Assembly (NCBI GenBank): GCA_964387585.1
Contig: CAYLWW010000051.1
Span: forward strand, 1-10,786
Length of the DNA stretch: 10,786 nt
Direction: 5' to 3'
Source: CAYLWW01 sp964387585
Lineage (GTDB): Bacteria > Pseudomonadota > Alphaproteobacteria > Rickettsiales > Midichloriaceae
The notes below the pieces were generated by a model. That model was not told the origin of the DNA. It saw nothing but the letters and a program-made list of their open reading frames with translations, and ran no database searches. A program made the translations under genes and the position numbers. Of the stretch, positions 8,501-10,786 are shown one piece after another (positions within the stretch are counted from its first letter, which is position 1; every line of letters begins with the position of its first letter).

Positions 8501-10548
8501 TTTAAGCTAAATCCATCTATTATCTCAACTGCTAGTTGCTTAGATATGTCACTATTTTTAGTGTTAATGATGAAATTAATTAATTCTTTAAAAGCAGGTT
8601 GCCCTAATGTTGTTTTCTTATTGTCCTTTATATAAGATAAACTAGTTATTATAAGTTCATCCAAACTTTGGTCCTTTCCCAGAGCCGACATTAGCCAAAA
8701 TCTTAATAAAGCAGCATCATCTATCTTGTTGTTTTTTAGGTAATTAGAGATTGTTAAAGCAGCATTATACCTAGTGTCATGGGGATACTCAGTATGAAAA
8801 AATAGTAAGCTCAATCTTTCAATTACCTTCAAAGGTAAAGTCTTATTTTCCTCTACAACTAATTTAGCTAATAAAGTGGCAGAAATGTTTACAGTAACAT
8901 CCGATTCTAAACCTGCGGCAAATGTATTTATCGTATTATAATTTTTAAAATTATATTTTAAAGACATGATCCATAAAATATTAGCACAAGTATTCCTGAT
9001 TTTTTCATCACCCTTCAAAAAGCCCTGGTTAATATCATAACCAATATGGTCTGGTAGAGTAGGATTATCAGGATAAATTTGTTTTTTCTCTAATAAATGG
9101 CTTATAGTTACAGCAGAATTATGCCTAGTATCATTAGATAACTTAGTATTAGTAACTATTTTACTTAACTTTTCAACTACGCTAATAGGTAAAGTTTTAT
9201 TTTGCTCTACAGCTAATTTAGCTAAGATAAGGGCAGTAGAACTTACAGTAACATCAGAATCTAACCCTTTAGCTAATCTTTCTATAGTACTAAGATCAGG
9301 GTTATACTCTGAAGAGATGGTAAGTAAAGTATTAGCACAAGTATTCCTGATTTTTTCATCATTATCAAAAAAACAACCCTCTATATTACGTAGTATAGTA
9401 GGGTTATTAGGAGAAATTTGTTTTTTCTCTAATAAATGACTTATAGTTACAGCAGCATTATACCTAGTATCATTAGATAACTTAGTATTAGTAACTATTG
9501 TGCTTAACTTTTCAACTACGCTAACAGGTAAAGTTTTATTTTGCTCTACAGCTAATTTAGCTAAGATAAGGGCAGTAGAACTTACAGTAACATCAGAATC
9601 TAACCCTTTAGCTAATCTTTCTATAGTACTAAGATCAGGGTTATACTCTGAAGAGATGGTAAGTAAAGTATTAGCACAAGTATTCCTGATTTTTTCATCA
9701 TTATCAAAAAAACAACCCTCTATATTACGTAGTATAGTAGGGTTATTAGGAGAAATTTGTTTTTTCTCTAATAAATGACTTATAGTTACAGCAGCATTAT
9801 ACCTAGTATCATTAGATAACTTAGTATTAGTAACTATTGTGCTTAACTTTTCAACTACGCTAACAGGTAAAGTTTTATTTTGCTCTACAGCTAATTTAGC
9901 TAAGATAATGGCGGCAGAACTTAGAGTGATATCAGAACTTAAACCTCTACTTAGTGTTTCTATAGTGCTAGATTGAAGATTGTGCTTTGAAGAGATAGTA
10001 AGTAAAGTATTAGCACAAATATTCCTGATTTTTTCAACATTATCAAAAAAACAACCCTCCATATTACGTAGTATAGTAGGGCTAATTACTGAAGTTCGTT
10101 CAATTTGTTTTGATAAAGCAGATAAAGATTTAACCTTAGTATTTTCATCTATATGATATTTGCTAGTAATAGCACTTATTTTTTCAACAGTTGAAAGTAA
10201 TAAATTTTGGTTATGGGATACAGCAGAATTTACCATAGCATTCAATGCATATTTGCTAAAACTGCTATCATCTATATAGCGTTCTAGTAAATGCATTGTA
10301 CTGAGCTTCAATGGCGTAGTATTTGACGCAGACGATATTATTTGAAACGCCAATTCTCTAACCTTGGCTTCTGTAGACTGAATAACAAAAACATTAAGTA
10401 AATGCCAATCATTATCACCAATTGCTTGATTACCATTTACTTTATCTATTAAATTATTTAATTCCTGATTGACACTATGGATTAATTGATTAAATAAAGT
10501 TTGACTATTAATATCATAATAATCAATGCTATCTAAATTATAACTCAT
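2149..10548 (-). CDS. Giant HEAT-repeat / SecA-like ATPase / LysM polymorphic toxin
   Basis: A 2799-aa protein. An in-frame TAA directly before the ATG at 10548 fixes the earliest start. There is no clear Shine-Dalgarno. Residues about 1-1100 form a HEAT/ARM-like helical solenoid with a 113-aa higher-order repeat at about 150-600. Residues about 1120-1700 are a SecA-like motor: Walker A ATGEGKS (1157-1163), DEVDSMLID (from 1262), SGT motif (1466-1468), NLAGRGTD (1584-1591), GRTARQG (1623-1629). Residues 1938-1942 are five prolines, followed by a Gly/Ala-rich hydrophobic segment (about 1947-1990), with further amphipathic helices to about 2350. A Gly/Ser linker (about 2383-2408) precedes a divergent LysM-like domain (2410-2468). 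An Ala/Cys hydrophobic stretch (about 2585-2620, AACAANPACAAAAA) resembles pretoxin segments. The tip (about 2680-2799) has an Asp-rich WW linker and GGTAEELRREVQYGR (from 2732). I infer a toxin-delivery protein powered by its own SecA-type motor; export route and target are unknown. Confidence 0.85.
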   Translation of the reverse strand: MSYNLDSIDYYDINSQTLFNQLIHSVNQELNNLIDKVNGNQAIGDNDWHLLNVFVIQSTEAKVRELAFQIISSASNTTPLKLSTMHLLERYIDDSSFSKYALNAMVNSAVSHNQNLLLSTVEKISAITSKYHIDENTKVKSLSALSKQIERTSVISPTILRNMEGCFFDNVEKIRNICANTLLTISSKHNLQSSTIETLSRGLSSDITLSSAAIILAKLAVEQNKTLPVSVVEKLSTIVTNTKLSNDTRYNAAVTISHLLEKKQISPNNPTILRNIEGCFFDNDEKIRNTCANTLLTISSEYNPDLSTIERLAKGLDSDVTVSSTALILAKLAVEQNKTLPVSVVEKLSTIVTNTKLSNDTRYNAAVTISHLLEKKQISPNNPTILRNIEGCFFDNDEKIRNTCANTLLTISSEYNPDLSTIERLAKGLDSDVTVSSTALILAKLAVEQNKTLPISVVEKLSKIVTNTKLSNDTRHNSAVTISHLLEKKQIYPDNPTLPDHIGYDINQGFLKGDEKIRNTCANILWIMSLKYNFKNYNTINTFAAGLESDVTVNISATLLAKLVVEENKTLPLKVIERLSLLFFHTEYPHDTRYNAALTISNYLKNNKIDDAALLRFWLMSALGKDQSLDELIITSLSYIKDNKKTTLGQPAFKELINFIINTKNSDISKQLAVEIIDGFSLNNISLDQFFDIFKKESNTDNYSYLLKIIKIILEESPQLKLSIEEVNVLSDLLKAKNSNLSSEITDIIAIAVRNGSKIPLSTLKYFENLLEDKNLRDLALGIIVKVLEVEGKLAKESISALVNILSSLSSIETKRLAILSLNYHHKNSHAVLSDNILSNLKSLLNFETLHPEISEALLTHVNNGGSIKGWEEKILGFKDIEKALALFYAIAKKREIQNEKILNFLGYSLILEKVSSFAKEQVLSILKKEKANLSQLLIDLIRQEELSTILLNSVDYQAILEEIKQFVKNGQKLTHNLLSTLEKFLFQGHQGEQLLNEVLEYIALNDQNLPNTKLGKFLGLEVLEEKTQIQLIEELMETNKDSNFINEALLKGFVVKVLEEVAKFDVGVSKIFAHKDTIDKWKVDEIKQWVIKFKASIPPTKDGVPTQRNFIEENLAEFIAILKRAVELTYNYTPRLIQVISSILLWKESGNLAKVATGEGKSIIIVMSAILKAFEGRSIDIITSSPILAERDAEEQKPLYQLFDLTVGCNSRDKSSEKSDNPYLNNIVYGDITSFIGDLLNQKYNKNDVNRSSKFDVVIIDEVDSMLIDQSSHIVMLSHKLPGFEYLEQILVALWKELELIKQRFIRYEGELLWSPNDFTYQNGELEILSQEPDLYKVDDEIKFTRELLTSYINALISDSSVFIPKHLKDFAINQISNWIDSAITALNMEENKNYVLEYYNGEVIIAPVDYQNTGVIQTKMNWSNGLHQFLQIKHGIKIKAETLITSFMSNMGYLKGYKEIIGLSGTLGGKYERELLNEIYNVKFIEIPTYAPKKFFKYQPIIVNSEEAWVSEIINSVKKQASLGKAILVICQTIKDVNLIERLLKESGYPISKIKRYTNNNNSELLAVSNKLDSEEVIIATNLAGRGTDIKTTSKVEVSGGLHVIVSYLPTNSRVEEQALGRTARQGKSGTGELIIKHEIVNNIEDLLYLRELSEKQKLRVDKYRTSTVELRDELFKRFLEFLDPFIGSSRDSQFYKNYKVKHIEELWAIWLKEQMDAIEAKLDFSKQSDDATIMSNNRAVRDEALSNFEKFKQSIISGSFKDNVIYLTKEGKQSGSMGLLDKAILADDVYSFVASYSKAALFITANQEKKKIESDYHNGTKRSIIESLLDARNKTLNYIIPQFESSYVMLSSEQDFESKELAKQTKFKSDVLKKKIEYIDKAIDVVSNSRSNELIKICSKVGVGGGFNTTEYKNEIDEFNEMGLDGFYELEAFVPPPPPEEEKGFWGSLFSCVVGIFKAVVGTIITLASGGLAAEIGGLLVASGINDIFQGIKSVVTGKGMSIDDYLSRQGIDLAIRFITLGVDKAFQYVKTALNIKPIFQLTGKVAEEGGKKILTKQVISEAINHTKNELIKQGAIAGLGYAIEAIGSDILESNRSDFSNNIRAKIKDMLSTNREELIRLLTLDSYLGESSYQAKLANLAYEVLSSYYSQFNSVAFTIAKGALMGSKMVAGMKLILSGVELASTLNRISQVTDDFCTSFSNRITAMVHNAAVISDILAHYLNEMKVSNVGWVMSVLKDIGVIRGGYFNSSIRDAAELASILEQKLVTENLRNLYGDKSKIKEGVLSIYELSRDDHRGSLDLLESRLTEYLTSAIMKMIKSHAIGPASGMAAEFVVNKIHGQIQNAKLNSQEALRNKQRMEDGSHVLALDAKGKPYLKPRGGAAGGGAGSGGSPGGGSSGSGDDEGFERIMVEKGHTVWRIYGNKPTQRQLEEFVENNPYIAARGVGRDAKGNITHLNIQVGERISVPKYIANSYKSGYSVNAKSNPIAEEVFLEAEYTCPDSNAPNFPVAIKQDLGMGEGKINSLDISYSEKQKAKYLLKASLKELGAMSDGERAKLTQRKEKGTLGRMLDAINPFHVEEAQAAVPLAIAACAANPACAAAAATLTTASGIALSNAIKATSEHISSDSISEKSKHQDQSKVDKQQKLIKQLAGKTGTGMPDPNNNNDDDDDRWWKPEDHGWSKNKDGRWINQDGEKAENMVPNRPQVNDRDLQEIFKQLYRSTDKRPGGTAEELRREVQYGRNIKGHLFKAEQRLQGIKNRIADSQNPLPRDELKAAERVMNDLRDAINKAKGGK
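2155..2160 (-). promoter_or_regulatory. Shine-Dalgarno embedded in the toxin 3' end
   Basis: GGAGGT on the minus strand, formed by the Gly-Gly codons just before the Lys and stop of the giant protein, 8 nt before the ATG at 2146. It couples immunity translation to completion of the toxin. Confidence 0.8.
3219..3273 (-). repeat. 55-bp direct repeat, copy 2 (partner at 1-55)
   Basis: Encodes residues 2426-2443 of the giant protein, within its LysM-like domain, and is identical to window positions 1-55. The sharp end at 3273 coincides with the beginning of the orphan copy. Confidence 0.95.
5480..7190 (-). other. SecA-like DEAD-motor domain inside the giant protein
   Basis: Approximate limits, residues about 1120-1690. 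The order of motifs follows SecA: a Q-motif-like TPRLIQVISSILL, Walker A ATGEGKS, SSPILAERDAEEQKPLY (compare the SecA yLAkRDaewm segment), DEVDSMLID, NWSNGLHQFLQIKHGIKI (compare dGLHQaiEaKE), GLSGTLGG, IPTYAP, NLAGRGTDIKT, GGLHVIVSYLP and GRTARQG. Known SecA drives preproteins through SecYEG. No zinc-binding C-terminus typical of housekeeping SecA is seen after it. The catalytic lysine, DE-box and arginine finger are all present, so ATPase activity is expected. Confidence 0.85.
9187..9908 (-). repeat. Recent 339-bp (113-aa) tandem duplication in the HEAT region
   Basis: Positions 9187-9569 and 9526-9908 are identical over 383 bp, a perfect head-to-tail repeat with a period of 339 bp, so the frame is kept. 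The unit contains TILRNIEGCFFDNDEKIRN, DLSTIERLAKGLDSD and TLPVSVVEKLS helices. Diverged copies of the same unit flank it on both sides (to about 10085 upstream and to about 8800 downstream, the latter with a 15-bp length difference), giving about four to five units. Confidence 0.95.
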
Positions 10549-10575
10549 TTAAGTTATTGTTGATTTCTTGTTAAA

Positions 10576-10588
10576 TAAACGTCGTTTA
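10576..10588. promoter_or_regulatory. Small inverted repeat next to the promoter, possible operator
   Basis: TAAACG and CGTTTA flank a single base, immediately downstream of the candidate -10 box for the giant gene. It is where the transcript would begin, so a repressor site is possible. At 6+6 bp in AT-rich DNA it could be chance. Confidence 0.25.
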
Positions 10589-10617
10589 CTTATATTGACA
10601 ATTAACAATTATTTCAA
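10589..10617 (-). promoter_or_regulatory. Candidate sigma70-type promoter for the giant gene
   Basis: On the minus strand TTGAAA (10617-10612) and TATAAG (10594-10589) are separated by exactly 17 nt, 41 nt before the ATG at 10548. It lies between the upstream terminator hairpin and the gene, where a promoter is expected. No other pair with such spacing was noticed here. AT-rich DNA yields false matches easily. Confidence 0.45.
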
Positions 10618-10669
10618 CAAGTTATTTAATAGTGTTTAATTTTTTAAATTAAGCGAAGTTTAAAGAAAC

Positions 10670-10719
10670 ACAGTATAAAAGTATCATAACAAATAGTTAT
10701 TATGATACTTTTATACTGT
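10670..10719 (-). terminator. Perfect 20-bp hairpin, likely terminator of the upstream gene
   Basis: The arms 10670-10689 and 10700-10719 are perfectly complementary around a 10-nt loop. The stop codon of the upstream partial gene (10713-10711) lies within the first-transcribed arm. On the minus strand the stem is followed by GTTTCTTTAA, a modest U-rich run, while the plus-strand side has none, so termination of the minus-strand gene is favoured. The stem is A/T-rich, unlike a classical GC stem, as is common in AT-rich intracellular bacteria. Confidence 0.6.
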
Positions 10720-10785
10720 AGGAGCTGAAGGTATAGTCATTCCAGTTGACATTAATATGGATAATTGATATAAATAAGGGATGTT
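10711..10785 (-). CDS. C-terminal end of an unidentified upstream gene (partial)
   Basis: The minus strand is open from the window edge to TAA at 10713-10711, giving 24 codons that end in LSILMSTGMTIPSAPTV. The start lies outside the window. The stop falls inside a strong hairpin placed exactly where a terminator should be, which supports a real gene end. Too little sequence is present to name the product. It is separated from the giant gene by a terminator and a candidate promoter, so it is probably a separate transcription unit. Confidence 0.5.
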   Translation of the reverse strand, partial: NIPYLYQLSILMSTGMTIPSAPTV

Positions 10786-10786
10786 A

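Noticed and set aside
9187..9908. CRISPR or regulatory direct repeat
   Set aside because: The period of 339 bp, retention of the reading frame and helical protein repeat show a coding tandem duplication, not an array with spacers.
10595..10623. Plus-strand TTGACA as a divergent promoter
   Set aside because: No acceptable -10 box lies 16-18 nt downstream and no plus-strand gene follows.

Overview
The window is AT-rich and tightly packed, and every supported gene lies on the minus strand. The dominant object is one giant modular gene (10548 down to 2149, 2799 aa), followed downstream by a row of short, partly broken toxin/immunity modules. The base composition, the long HEAT-like helical repeats, the LysM/glycine-linker toxin modules and the long-stem terminator suggest an intracellular, Rickettsiales-type alphaproteobacterium. 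That assignment is an inference from style, not from a marker gene.

Layout, read in the direction of transcription (high to low coordinates). (a) 10785-10711: the last 24 codons of an unidentified gene, whose stop lies inside a perfect 20-bp hairpin (10719-10670). (b) About 10617-10576: a plausible promoter and small inverted repeat for the giant gene. (c) 10548-2149: the giant protein. Its parts in order are an N-terminal HEAT/ARM-like solenoid containing a very recent 339-bp tandem duplication, a SecA-like ATPase motor with intact signature motifs, a helical region, a proline stretch and hydrophobic glycine/alanine-rich segments, a long helical region, a Gly/Ser linker, a divergent LysM-like domain, an Ala/Cys hydrophobic pretoxin-like stretch, and a short C-terminal domain of polymorphic-toxin type. 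(d) 2146-1694: a coupled 150-aa cytosolic protein, the likely immunity partner. (e) 1689-1615: a 24-codon remnant of another toxin C-terminus, overlapping a 55-aa gene (1615-1448) with a strong Shine-Dalgarno. (f) 1435-533: an orphan Gly-linker/LysM/toxin module without a usable start, followed by a membrane-anchored putative immunity gene (517-98). (g) 64-1: the start of yet another LysM fragment, identical over 55 bp to the LysM region of the giant gene (3273-3219), running off the window.

Together this reads as a polymorphic-toxin locus. One full-length delivery protein with an embedded SecA-like motor carries the current toxin tip and its immunity gene. Downstream lies a cassette array of orphan tips and immunity genes that could be swapped in by recombination at LysM/linker sequences. 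The fusion of a SecA-type motor to a HEAT solenoid and a toxin tip is the most unusual element, and its delivery role is a hypothesis.
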